A stretch of 48,848 bases of DNA from Collinsella sp. AF02-46-1 (GTDB lineage Bacteria > Actinomycetota > Coriobacteriia > Coriobacteriales > Coriobacteriaceae): the NCBI RefSeq assembly GCF_003465825.1, contig NZ_QSBV01000018.1:1-48848 (forward strand). The letters are read 5' to 3'. The translations under genes were made by a program, and so were the position numbers. The notes beneath the pieces are model-generated. The model had not been told where the DNA came from. It saw only the letters and a list, made by a program, of their open reading frames with translations, and searched no databases. Numbering within the stretch: the stretch's first letter is position 1; each line of letters opens with the position of its first letter. Positions 24,241 to 32,216 of the stretch are shown here, piece after piece.

Positions 24241-24366
24241 TTTGGCTGATAGATTTAGCGCGATGGGGGTTTGGCTGAAGGGACCTTTGGTATCCGTTCG
24301 GACACTTTGGCCCTTGATGAGCGTTTGGCTGATTGCTGCTTTGGGTACTCTTTGGGTTACTTTTGG
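24241..24366 (+). repeat. array of TTTGG words upstream of the nitroreductase
   Basis: TTTGG occurs eight times in 126 bases (24241, 24270, 24286, 24306, 24324, 24340, 24351, 24362); three copies extend to TTTGGCTGA. The plus strand here is strongly G/T-rich. Intervals shrink from 29 to 11 bases towards the gene. Function unknown. Confidence 0.6.
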
Positions 24367-24398
24367 TTTGTTTGATTTTTAATTTTAGGAGGGCTTGT

Positions 24399-24929
24399 AT
24401 GTCTTATTTGGATCTGGCTCGTGGTCGGTATTCTTGTCGCGAGTTTGAGGACCGTTCTGTTGAGCAGGCTGTGGTGGATGCCATTGTTGAGGCTGGGCGG
24501 ATTGCTCCTTCTGCTTGTAATAATCATCCAACCCGTGTGATGGTGTTGGATACGCCTGAGCTTCTGGAGAAGGCTGCTGCTTGTCAGCCGCGCTTTGCTC
24601 GTGATGGGTCTATCTTTGGGGCTCCGCTTATCTTTCTTATTTGCAGCGTTACCGACGATGCTTGGGTGCGTCCGTATGACCAGATGAACTCCAGTGCCAT
24701 CGACACCTCGATCGTCTGCGATCAGATGATGATGGAGGCCACCGAGCAGGGCCTGGGTACGTGCTGGGTATGCCATTTTAAGCCCGAGGTGGCCTGTGAG
24801 CAGTTGGACCTGCCCGAGGGCGTCTATCCGTATCATATGCTCGTCTGTGGCTATCCTGCCGACCATATCGCCGATCCCGAGCATCGCGAGGCCCGCACCA
24901 TTCCTCTCCCCGACTTCCTCCTCAAGTAG
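24399..24929 (+). CDS. nitroreductase-family flavoprotein
   Basis: Predicted FMN-dependent NAD(P)H oxidoreductase; natural substrate unknown. The 176-residue product is in the short range for the family. Motifs: LARGRYSCREFEDRSV (FMN phosphate-binding Arg/Ser), AGRIAPSACNNHPTRVMV, and MMMEATEQGLGTCWVCHF followed by YPYHMLVCGYPAD. Start at ATG 24399 after TTAGGAGGGCTTGT; an upstream hydrophobic frame from 24333 was rejected. Codons are mostly T-ending up to about 24650 and then switch to the C/G-ending usage of the rest of the window, suggesting a mosaic origin. The stop codon lies within a 33-nt dispersed repeat. Confidence 0.88.
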   Translation: MSYLDLARGRYSCREFEDRSVEQAVVDAIVEAGRIAPSACNNHPTRVMVLDTPELLEKAAACQPRFARDGSIFGAPLIFLICSVTDDAWVRPYDQMNSSAIDTSIVCDQMMMEATEQGLGTCWVCHFKPEVACEQLDLPEGVYPYHMLVCGYPADHIADPEHREARTIPLPDFLLK

Positions 24930-24957
24930 ATTTTTGGGACATGCCTTAAAATCTACC
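24925..24957 (-). repeat. 33-nt dispersed palindromic repeat, copy 2
   Basis: Arms AGTAGATTTTT and TTAAAATCTACC flank the core GGGACATGCC. The reverse complement matches copy 1 (4667-4699) at about 29 of 33 positions. It overlaps the last codons and TAG stop of the nitroreductase gene, so the element contributes coding sequence. Confidence 0.75.
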
Positions 24958-24975
24958 TTTGACCGCTCACCCGTT

Positions 24976-25018
24976 CGCCGAGTTCTGTGCCCTCAAACGC
25001 AGGACTCGGCGTTTTGTT
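24976..25018 (+). terminator. rho-independent terminator of the nitroreductase
   Basis: CGCCGAGT and ACTCGGCG pair, with TCTG/CAGG extending the stem loosely, followed by TTTTGTTT. Confidence 0.85.
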
Positions 25019-25039
25019 TAGCAGACTGCGTATAGCCAC

Positions 25040-25066
25040 AAAAAAGGACCCGCAAGCTGCGGGCCC
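25040..25066 (-). terminator. rho-independent terminator of divIVA
   Basis: On the minus strand GGGCCCGC and GCGGGTCC form a stem with one wobble around AGCTT, followed by TTTTTT. It ends the yggS-sepF-yggT-divIVA run. Confidence 0.9.
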
Positions 25067-25094
25067 TTTCTAGGCGCTAAATAATAGCTGGATG

Positions 25095-25772
25095 TTAGTC
25101 CAGATCGTCGGCGGCGAAGTTGTCGATCGGTGCAAAGGGATCGGCAACGGGGATAACCGGCTCGGCGACGGGCAGCGGCTCGGCAGCAGGAACGGTCACA
25201 GCCGGAGAAGCGGCGGAACCGACCGGCGTGGAAGCCATGAGATCGGCCGGGAAGGAGTTCTGAGCATCGTCCATAAAGTGCTGGATGAGCTTGAGGTACT
25301 CGGCCTTGAACTCCTCGCGGGAAGCCTTAAGACGGTCAATCTCCTCGAGCTCTGCCTGCTTCTCGGTCAGAGCCTGGCGGATGACCTCACGGGCCTTAGC
25401 GTCGGCCTCGTTGCGGATGCGGTCAGCATTCTCGTTGGCGTCGTTGACGATGCTCTCGGCGGTCTGCTGGGCAGCGATGAGAGCAGCGGAGATCTGACGC
25501 TCCTGAGCAGAGAAGTCGGGGGCGGGAGCAGCGACCGGGGCAGCAGGGACGGCCTGGGCGGTGGCATCCTGAGCCTGGGCAAGCTGAGCCTGCGCATCGG
25601 CAAGCTGCTGCTCGGTAGCAGTCAGACGACCCTTAAGGTCGACAATCTTAGCGAGCATAGCGTCAACCTCGGAGGACAGCGTCTCCAAGAAGACGTCGAC
25701 CTCAGCAGGATCGTAGCCACGCTTGGCCTCAGAGAAAGTCTGAGCCTGGATGTCTGCAGGGGTAATAGCCAT
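25095..25772 (-). CDS. divIVA: DivIVA-family polar/septal scaffold protein
   Basis: Membrane-curvature-sensing coiled-coil protein that organises division or polar growth. The 225-residue product has the N-terminal lipid-binding segment MAITPADIQAQTFSEAKRGYDPAEVDVFLETL (the F..A.RGYD pattern), a first coiled coil to about residue 70, an Ala/Pro linker (VPAAPVAAPAP), a second long coiled coil from about 90 to 165 (SIVNDANENADRIRNEADAKA) and a Pro/Ala-rich tail ending acidic. ATG follows AAAAAGGAGACTTGTT. It is the last gene of the cluster and has its own terminator. Confidence 0.94.
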   Translation of the reverse strand: MAITPADIQAQTFSEAKRGYDPAEVDVFLETLSSEVDAMLAKIVDLKGRLTATEQQLADAQAQLAQAQDATAQAVPAAPVAAPAPDFSAQERQISAALIAAQQTAESIVNDANENADRIRNEADAKAREVIRQALTEKQAELEEIDRLKASREEFKAEYLKLIQHFMDDAQNSFPADLMASTPVGSAASPAVTVPAAEPLPVAEPVIPVADPFAPIDNFAADDLD

Positions 25773-25833
25773 AACAAGTCTCCTTTTTCATCGCCTCGGC
25801 GCTACACGCCCGACGTAAGTTACTAAGTCGGTT

Positions 25834-26115
25834 CTATACGAGTATACCTATAAGAAGCTGCAGAATCAGCCTCTGCACCAACTGCAACGCAATAATCGCA
25901 ACGACCGGCGAAAAATCAACGCCGCCCATCGGCGGGATAAACCGACGAAAGAGGTTGAGCCACGGGCCGCAGACGCTATCGAGCACTGCAGCGATATCCT
26001 GCAGCAGGCCGCCCTGCTTCATGGGAATCCACGTCATAAAGCAGTAGACGACAATGAGCGTGGAATAGAAGTTGAACAGCGTGTTGACCAGCTGGACGAT
26101 AGTGTAGATGTTGAT
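25834..26115 (-). CDS. yggT: YggT/YlmG-family membrane protein with a non-AUG start
   Basis: Small two-helix membrane protein linked to division and envelope assembly in other bacteria. From ATC at 26113-26115 the product has 93 residues: first helix in IVQLVNTLFNFYSTLIVVYCF, the family motif WIP, then the amphipathic LDSVCGPWLNLFRRFIPPMGGVDFSPVVAI and second helix. No ATG, GTG or TTG exists in frame between the sepF stop (26137-26139) and ATG 26037, and starting at 26037 would delete the first helix. GAGGAG lies exactly 6 bases before the ATC. Initiation at ATC, or a recent ATG to ATC change, is therefore inferred. Gap to sepF 21 bases. Confidence 0.8.
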   Translation of the reverse strand: MNIYTIVQLVNTLFNFYSTLIVVYCFMTWIPMKQGGLLQDIAAVLDSVCGPWLNLFRRFIPPMGGVDFSPVVAIIALQLVQRLILQLLIGILV

Positions 26116-26136
26116 GGGAATCTCCTCGTCTTGTCT

Positions 26137-26859
26137 TTACTTAAGGTAGCCGTCGGCACGAAGCTTCTTGAGATCGGAATCTTTGACCTCGCAGCCGGCG
26201 GGCAGCACCATGAACACGCGGTCGCCCACCTCCTTGACCGTGGCACCCAGACCGCAGGCAAAGCCGTAAGAGAAGTCCAAGACGCGCTTAGCAACTTCGG
26301 TGCGTACGCCCACAAAAATCAGTGCGACAGGCTGCTTGGTGCGAACGCGGCGCACCACGGTCTCCACGTCGTCATAGCTCTCGGGGCGCAGGACATAGGC
26401 CGGCAGCTGCGGCGTGGCGTTGATGATATTGCTCGCATAGGCCGAGGCATCACTCGGTGCAGGCGCGGGCGCAGCGGCGGCACGGGCGCGGGTGTTCTCG
26501 GCGTAGCTCGACGGCGTGTCATAGGCACCAGGACGATAACCGCTCGCAACACTGTCCTGCGAGCGCGAAGGCGGGTTATACGTCGTGGCATGGCGGGAGT
26601 CATCGCCGACCAGCTGACCGGAGCGCGTATACACGGCAACCGACTCAGCTTCACCGCGGCGCGTCTGACCAAGCAGGCCGTTGCTCGGCTCGTCTTGGGT
26701 GTAGAAGCCCTCGCCCGAAGCACCGCTGTAGCCGTTGTCCTGATAACCATCGTCATAGCCGTCATCGTAGCCGTAGTCGTCGTCCTGGCCATAACCCTGG
26801 TCGTAACCCTGCTGGCCGCCCAGGTGCATCTTATTTTTAATCTCGTCAAGGAAGCCCAT
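26137..26859 (-). CDS. sepF: SepF cell-division protein with long Gly/Tyr/Asp linker
   Basis: SepF ties FtsZ filaments to the membrane; with no ftsA in the cluster it is the likely main anchor. The 240-residue product starts with the membrane-binding amphipathic helix MGFLDEIKNKMHLGG. A disordered Gln/Gly/Tyr/Asp segment follows (about 15-55, with repeated YDDGY), then further low-complexity sequence to about 140. The conserved SepF fold runs from about 145 to 235 (LRPESYDDVETVVRRVRTKQPVALIF; LDFSYGFACGLGATVKEVGDRVFMVLP). Typical SepF is 130-160 residues in Firmicutes and 200-240 in actinobacteria. ATG 26857-26859 has GAGAGGACACAACC upstream. Confidence 0.93.
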   Translation of the reverse strand: MGFLDEIKNKMHLGGQQGYDQGYGQDDDYGYDDGYDDGYQDNGYSGASGEGFYTQDEPSNGLLGQTRRGEAESVAVYTRSGQLVGDDSRHATTYNPPSRSQDSVASGYRPGAYDTPSSYAENTRARAAAAPAPAPSDASAYASNIINATPQLPAYVLRPESYDDVETVVRRVRTKQPVALIFVGVRTEVAKRVLDFSYGFACGLGATVKEVGDRVFMVLPAGCEVKDSDLKKLRADGYLK

Positions 26860-26919
26860 GGTTGTGTCCTCTCGCGGTTTAGTGCAGGCGCCCCGATAAT
26901 CAGTGCGCACTTCAGAGCC

Positions 26920-27657
26920 TTATTTTACTGCAAACTCCGGGCTAAATACTACCCTGCCCAGGCGAACGAGCGTAGAGCCCTCCTCAAGGGCAGGCTCAAA
27001 GTCCTCGCTCATGCCGCAGGAAAGCTCAGGCAGGTTCAAATCGGGATGTGCCGCCTCCAGCTCATCCCTCAGCTCACGAAGCCCCGCAAAGGTGCGGCGT
27101 GCCACATCCTTATTCCCCCGGGGCGCCATAGTCATAAGCCCCTGCACGCAAATTCCCTCGAGCTCCGCAAGCTCACCCGCGGCAGCGCGAATCTCATCGG
27201 GCGAAAAGCCTCCCTTCGACTCCTCACCACTCACATTGACCTCGATGAGCACACGCTGGGGGCCGGCGAGCTCGCCTGCCTCAATCTTGCGGACAGCACG
27301 GCTCGAGATCGCCTGCGCCAGATGCAGCGAACCCACCGAGTGAATCAGCTCGGCTGAGCCCAGCACCGCATTGATCTTATTGGTCTGCAGGTTGCCGATC
27401 ATATCGAAGCGCACCTCGGGCAGCTCCGGATGCTCCGCCAGACCCGTGAGCTTGCGAACCAGCTCCTGCGGGCGGTTCTCGGCAAAATGGCGATACCCCG
27501 CCTGGATGGCGGCAACGGTCTCATCGACACCAACGGTCTTGGACACGGCAATGAGGCGCGCGGCGTCGTGGGGGCGGCCCGCGCGATCGAGCGCCGCATA
27601 AAAACGTTCCAGAATCTGCTCGCGGCGAGCGCGCATCAAGTCCAAATAGTTATCCAT
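26920..27657 (-). CDS. yggS: YggS/YlmE-family PLP-binding protein (PLP homeostasis)
   Basis: Pyridoxal phosphate-binding protein that buffers free PLP and affects amino-acid balance; no enzyme activity is established. The 245-residue alanine-racemase-like barrel has the PLP lysine in LIAVSKTVGVDE, the loop HFAENRPQELVRK, FDMIGNLQTNKI, VNVSGEESKGGF and the phosphate-binding SCGMSEDFEPALEEGSTLVRLG. ATG 27655-27657 follows GGAGGCGATTGGCA. It begins the yggS-sepF-yggT-divIVA run, separated from phoU by a hairpin. Confidence 0.94.
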   Translation of the reverse strand: MDNYLDLMRARREQILERFYAALDRAGRPHDAARLIAVSKTVGVDETVAAIQAGYRHFAENRPQELVRKLTGLAEHPELPEVRFDMIGNLQTNKINAVLGSAELIHSVGSLHLAQAISSRAVRKIEAGELAGPQRVLIEVNVSGEESKGGFSPDEIRAAAGELAELEGICVQGLMTMAPRGNKDVARRTFAGLRELRDELEAAHPDLNLPELSCGMSEDFEPALEEGSTLVRLGRVVFSPEFAVK

Positions 27658-27707
27658 TGCCAATCGCCTCCGCTGACAGCCAAACAAGTAGTCCCATGCT
27701 AACGCAA

Positions 27708-27739
27708 GAGCGCGGCCCCGCATGTGCAAGGCCGCGCTC
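27708..27739 (-). terminator. hairpin after phoU, probable terminator
   Basis: GAGCGCGGCC and GGCCGCGCTC form a perfect 10-bp stem with a 12-base loop, followed on the minus strand by TTGCGTTAG. The U-run is poor, so partial read-through from pst-phoU into yggS is possible. Confidence 0.55.
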
Positions 27740-27776
27740 ACTTAGGTATTTACAATCTTTCGACGAACGGGGCTAC

Positions 27777-28634
27777 TTACTCCTCGTCGTCCTCGCCATC
27801 GTCCTCGTCCTCAAGATGATCGAGCAGGTAGCGAAGACCCTCGCTGACCTCGTTAACGGGCACCTTGGCAACGTAGCGAGCGTCGACGGCGGGCCTCATG
27901 ATAACACCCTCGCCCGAAGGCACGCGCATGCTCTCGAGCTCATCCTCGTCCACACGGGCGATATCGCCGGCGTTCATACGCTGACCAGTCAACAGGAAGG
28001 TCAAACGGCAAGCGGCATCGATGGAAATCGAAGCGATGCGATCGAGGTAGCGCGAAACCATGATAGCGCGGCGCAGGTCGTCATAGTTGCTGTCGTCGTC
28101 CATAAAGTCGCCCGTATCCATACGGTTAAAGGTGCGGAAGAACTTCTCGTAGGCGGCGTGCACCGGCTCGTCCTCGACGGCCAAGTTGCAGATGATGGAC
28201 ATGTCATTGGTGACGAGCGCAGAAAGCGAAGAGCCCAGCACCTGGTAAACAGCTTCGGCCTCGGCCTCAACCGTACCGACGAGCTCCTGGGGCAGCGAGA
28301 TGTCGGCCTTGACCATGTGACGCGTGGCGCGGCAGATCTGGCGAACCTTATCGGTCATGCGCTGCAGGTTAAAGTCGACGTAGATAATCGTCTGCAGCAA
28401 GCGGAAGTCGGAGGCGACCGGCGACTGCGTGGCGATCAGGTTGTAGCACACGGCCTCCAAGTTGGCGCAGCGCGCGTCAATCGAAAGCGTGCGCTTCTTG
28501 GTCTTGGTGGCGAGCTTGCGGTCGTCGGTCACATAGGCCTTAACGGCATCGTGGAGGGCCAGATCGACGGCCTCGTAGATGCTCAGCATCTCGTGGCGGG
28601 CCTCGATGAGCTGACGGGAAAACAGTTTACGCAT
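27777..28634 (-). CDS. phoU: phosphate signalling protein PhoU with acidic tail
   Basis: Cytoplasmic regulator linking PstSCAB activity to the phosphate-sensing histidine kinase and limiting uptake. The 285-residue product has two PhoU three-helix repeats: first with LSIDARCANLEAVCYNLIATQSPVASDFRLL, second with SRYLDRIASISIDAACRLTFLLTG. This is longer than the usual 220-240. The extra is a segment after the second repeat and a C-terminal run HLEDEDDGEDDEE. ATG follows TTGGAGTGAACC. It is last in the pst operon, 92 bases after pstB. Confidence 0.9.
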   Translation of the reverse strand: MRKLFSRQLIEARHEMLSIYEAVDLALHDAVKAYVTDDRKLATKTKKRTLSIDARCANLEAVCYNLIATQSPVASDFRLLQTIIYVDFNLQRMTDKVRQICRATRHMVKADISLPQELVGTVEAEAEAVYQVLGSSLSALVTNDMSIICNLAVEDEPVHAAYEKFFRTFNRMDTGDFMDDDSNYDDLRRAIMVSRYLDRIASISIDAACRLTFLLTGQRMNAGDIARVDEDELESMRVPSGEGVIMRPAVDARYVAKVPVNEVSEGLRYLLDHLEDEDDGEDDEE

Positions 28635-28726
28635 GGTTCACTCCAATCAGTTGGGTGCGGTCATGCCGCCCGCACAGTGAATACGCACCGGACCAGGTCC
28701 GATCGGCTTGGGACTAGTCGCACCGA

Positions 28727-29530
<804 letters not shown>

Positions 29531-29542
29531 GGGACTCCTTAA

Positions 29543-30448
29543 CTAGCGACGCTTGCGCGACAGGAAGCGCGCAAACAGGTTGAAGGCCAGAATGATCACC
29601 ATCAGCAAGAGCGCGGTGCCGTAGGCTGCGTTCATGTTGATGCCGTCGTTGGCAAGCAGGTACAGGTGAACGGTCATGGGGCGGCCGGAATCGAGCGGCG
29701 AGATAGGTAGATTGATGGCCTGGCCCATGGTGTAGAGCACCACGGCGGTCTCGCCAATGGCACGGCCGATGGCAAGGACAATGCCCGTGGCAATACGGCC
29801 AAAGGCAGAAGGAAGCACGATCTTGGAGACAACCTGCCACTTGGTGGCGCCCAGGCCATACGCGCCCCAACGGATATAGCGCGGAACGGCGCGAATGGCC
29901 TCTTCGGTGGTGCGCATGACGATGGGAAGCATCAAGAGCGCGAGCGCCAGAGCGGCCGAGACCATCGAAAGGCCCAGGCCCATGGCCTCGACAAACAAGG
30001 CATAGCCAAAGAGGCCCATAACAATGGAGGGCACCGAGGCCAGGGCATCGGCAGCATAGCGAATGATGTCGACGACCTTGCCCTGCTTGGCGTACTCGGC
30101 CAGATAGACCGCAGCCAGGACGGCAACCGGCGTGCAGATGAGCATGGCGAGTGCCGTCACGTAGATGGTCGAGACGATTGTGGGCCAAATGCCGCCTTCG
30201 GCGTTGACGCCCTGCGGCCAGCCGAAGATAAAGTCGAGCGAGATATGCGGCAGGCCGTTGATGACCACGTAGGCGATGATGGCGATCAGCACCAGCGTGG
30301 TGACATAGGCCGCGGCGCGAAACACGCCGAGCATGATCTTGTTGGAGAGGTCCTTGTTGATGCGGCCTTTCTTACCATGGGAAAGGGCACGCTTGATGCG
30401 CTCGCGCGACGAGGTCGTATCGACCGTCGTGTCAACGAAATCGGACAT
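29543..30448 (-). CDS. pstA: phosphate ABC transporter, permease PstA
   Basis: One of two permease subunits of the Pst importer. The 301-residue product has a basic cytoplasmic N-terminus (RERIKRALSHGKKGR), six predicted membrane helices and the inner-membrane ABC loop EEAIRAVPRYIRWGAYGLGATKWQVVSKIVLP, which docks with PstB. ATG 30448 is preceded by GAGGGGGTAGGCT, only 3 bases after the pstC stop, implying translational coupling. Confidence 0.95.
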   Translation of the reverse strand: MSDFVDTTVDTTSSRERIKRALSHGKKGRINKDLSNKIMLGVFRAAAYVTTLVLIAIIAYVVINGLPHISLDFIFGWPQGVNAEGGIWPTIVSTIYVTALAMLICTPVAVLAAVYLAEYAKQGKVVDIIRYAADALASVPSIVMGLFGYALFVEAMGLGLSMVSAALALALLMLPIVMRTTEEAIRAVPRYIRWGAYGLGATKWQVVSKIVLPSAFGRIATGIVLAIGRAIGETAVVLYTMGQAINLPISPLDSGRPMTVHLYLLANDGINMNAAYGTALLLMVIILAFNLFARFLSRKRR

Positions 30449-30451
30449 AGC

Positions 30452-31387
30452 CTACCCCCTCTTCTTCTTGGAAATCAGACGGACGACGCCCACCAGCGTG
30501 GCGGAGATGATAAACAGGACCACGCCCATGCCAAAGAGCGCCGAGCGGTGCAGGCCCGAGGAATAGCTCATGTCGAGCGCGATCTGGCTCGTGAGCGTCG
30601 AGATAGGGCTCGAGATGCTGTCCGGAATGACCGGAGCGTTACCCACGACCATAAGCACGGCCATGGTCTCGCCGATAGCGCGACCCATGCCCAGCACGAT
30701 GGCGTCCACGATACCCAGCTTGGCGGCAGGTAGCACGACCTTATAGATGGTCTGCCACTTAGTAGCACCCATGGCATACGATGCCTCGCGAATACCCATG
30801 GGAATAGAATTGAGGGCATCGATGGTGAGCGTTGTGATGGTGGGGACGATCATGATGGCGAGCACGAACCACGCCGTCAGGGCACCAAAGCCAAGACCGC
30901 CGGTCAGCTGCGCGATAAACGGGCGGATGATAATCATGCCGAAGAAGCCGTAGATGATGGAGGGGATGCCCGCCAGCAGGTCGACGGCAGGGCTGATGAG
31001 CTTGCGCACGCGCTTGCTGGCAATCTCGACCAGATACACAGCCGTGCCCACACCCAGGGGCACACCCATGGCAAGGGCACCGACGGTCACCAGACCCGAG
31101 CCGGCCAGCAGCGACATGATGCCGTAGTGGCCCTCGGAGGGCGCCCACGTAAAGCTAAAGAAGTCCGCCAGACCAATGTCGGTAAAGACGGGCAGCGCCG
31201 AGTACGTGGTAAAGACAAAGATCAGGATGACGGTGACGACCGCCAAGAATGCACAGGCAAAGAAGATCCACTGCAGCGCCTTCTCCTTAATATAAGTGCT
31301 GCGCGACACGAGCGCCAGCTCGCGCTTCTTGGGTGCCCGAGAAGTCTGCTCGGTCTGGGAGTTTTCCACTGCTTCCACGTTACTCAC
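30452..31387 (-). CDS. pstC: phosphate ABC transporter, permease PstC
   Basis: Second permease subunit, pairing with PstA. The 311-residue product has a first helix at about 35-60 (ALQWIFFACAFLAVVTVILIF), five more helices and the coupling loop ALNSIPMGIREASYAMGATKWQTIYKVVLPAAK. It ends in the basic LISKKKRG. The start is GTG (31385-31387), which overlaps the pstS stop by 8 bases; AAAGGGGA within the end of pstS serves as ribosome-binding site. Confidence 0.95.
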   Translation of the reverse strand: MSNVEAVENSQTEQTSRAPKKRELALVSRSTYIKEKALQWIFFACAFLAVVTVILIFVFTTYSALPVFTDIGLADFFSFTWAPSEGHYGIMSLLAGSGLVTVGALAMGVPLGVGTAVYLVEIASKRVRKLISPAVDLLAGIPSIIYGFFGMIIIRPFIAQLTGGLGFGALTAWFVLAIMIVPTITTLTIDALNSIPMGIREASYAMGATKWQTIYKVVLPAAKLGIVDAIVLGMGRAIGETMAVLMVVGNAPVIPDSISSPISTLTSQIALDMSYSSGLHRSALFGMGVVLFIISATLVGVVRLISKKKRG

Positions 31388-32216
31388 TCCCCTTTCCGTC
31401 GTTGGTGACGGGAATAAAGCCCGCCTCGCGAATCTGCTTGTCCATCTTTTCGGACGTCACGTAGTCGATGTAATCCTGCGCTTGCTGCGAAGGCGTTCCC
31501 TTCACAAAGAAGTAGAGGTCGCGGGAGATGGGATAACCACCGCTCGCGACTGTCTTCTCGGACGCCTCGACGTGATTGACCGAAACGGCCTTGACCGAAG
31601 TCTTGGCGTTGAGGCTCTCGACAAAACCCAGCGAGATGTAGCCAATAGCACCACGAGAGCGAGACACGACATCGCGTACCTGGCCCGTACCCGAAAGAAC
31701 GGCCGAGCGACGATCGAACGGCGTGCCGTCCATCACGATGGTACGGAAGGCCTCGCGCGTGCCGGACGCCTCGTCGCGGTTGATAACCTGAATCTTCAGG
31801 TCCTCGCCACCAACCTCTTTCCAGTTGGTGATCTTGCCCGCATAGATATCGCGGAGCTGCTCAGTCGAGAGGTTATCGACCGGGTTGTCGTCGTTCACGA
31901 TGACCGCGATGCCATCGTGTGCGATAACGATAGGCGTCAGGCCCAGGTCTTGCTCATCGGCGTTGAGGCCACGAGAGGAGCTGGCGATATCGGCGGTGCC
32001 GGCGCTAACAGCTTCGATGCCAGCAGATGAGCCCAGACCAGAAACCAGCACGTCGATGCCGGTCTCTTCCTTAAAGCCCTCGGCCGCGATCTCGGCAATG
32101 GGAAGGCAGGTGGTCGAGCCAGCCACGGTAATAGAAGACGTAGAAGATCCCGAGGAGCAGGCGCACAGCGTGAGCGTGAGCACTGCCGCACTCAGGACCG
32201 ATGCGATCTTTCTCAT
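31380..32216 (-). CDS. pstS: phosphate-binding lipoprotein PstS
   Basis: Extracellular substrate-binding component of the Pst importer. The 278-residue product has a lipoprotein signal: MRKIASVLSAAVLTLTLCAC, with lipobox LCAC and lipid-anchoring Cys near 19-20, then a Ser/Gly linker. Phosphate-contact segments VAGSTTCLPIAE, LGSSAGIEAV, DIASSSRGLN and the loop NRDEASGTREAF follow. Its ATG lies in the ATGA overlap with the pgeF stop (32213-32216), so it is translationally coupled to pgeF rather than starting its own unit. Confidence 0.95.
   Translation of the reverse strand: MRKIASVLSAAVLTLTLCACSSGSSTSSITVAGSTTCLPIAEIAAEGFKEETGIDVLVSGLGSSAGIEAVSAGTADIASSSRGLNADEQDLGLTPIVIAHDGIAVIVNDDNPVDNLSTEQLRDIYAGKITNWKEVGGEDLKIQVINRDEASGTREAFRTIVMDGTPFDRRSAVLSGTGQVRDVVSRSRGAIGYISLGFVESLNAKTSVKAVSVNHVEASEKTVASGGYPISRDLYFFVKGTPSQQAQDYIDYVTSEKMDKQIREAGFIPVTNDGKGSE

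Noticed and set aside
24333..24398. Upstream extension of the nitroreductase adding a hydrophobic helix
   Set aside because: The extension comes from the G/T-rich repeat tract. A clear AGGAGG precedes the ATG at 24399, and family members begin there.
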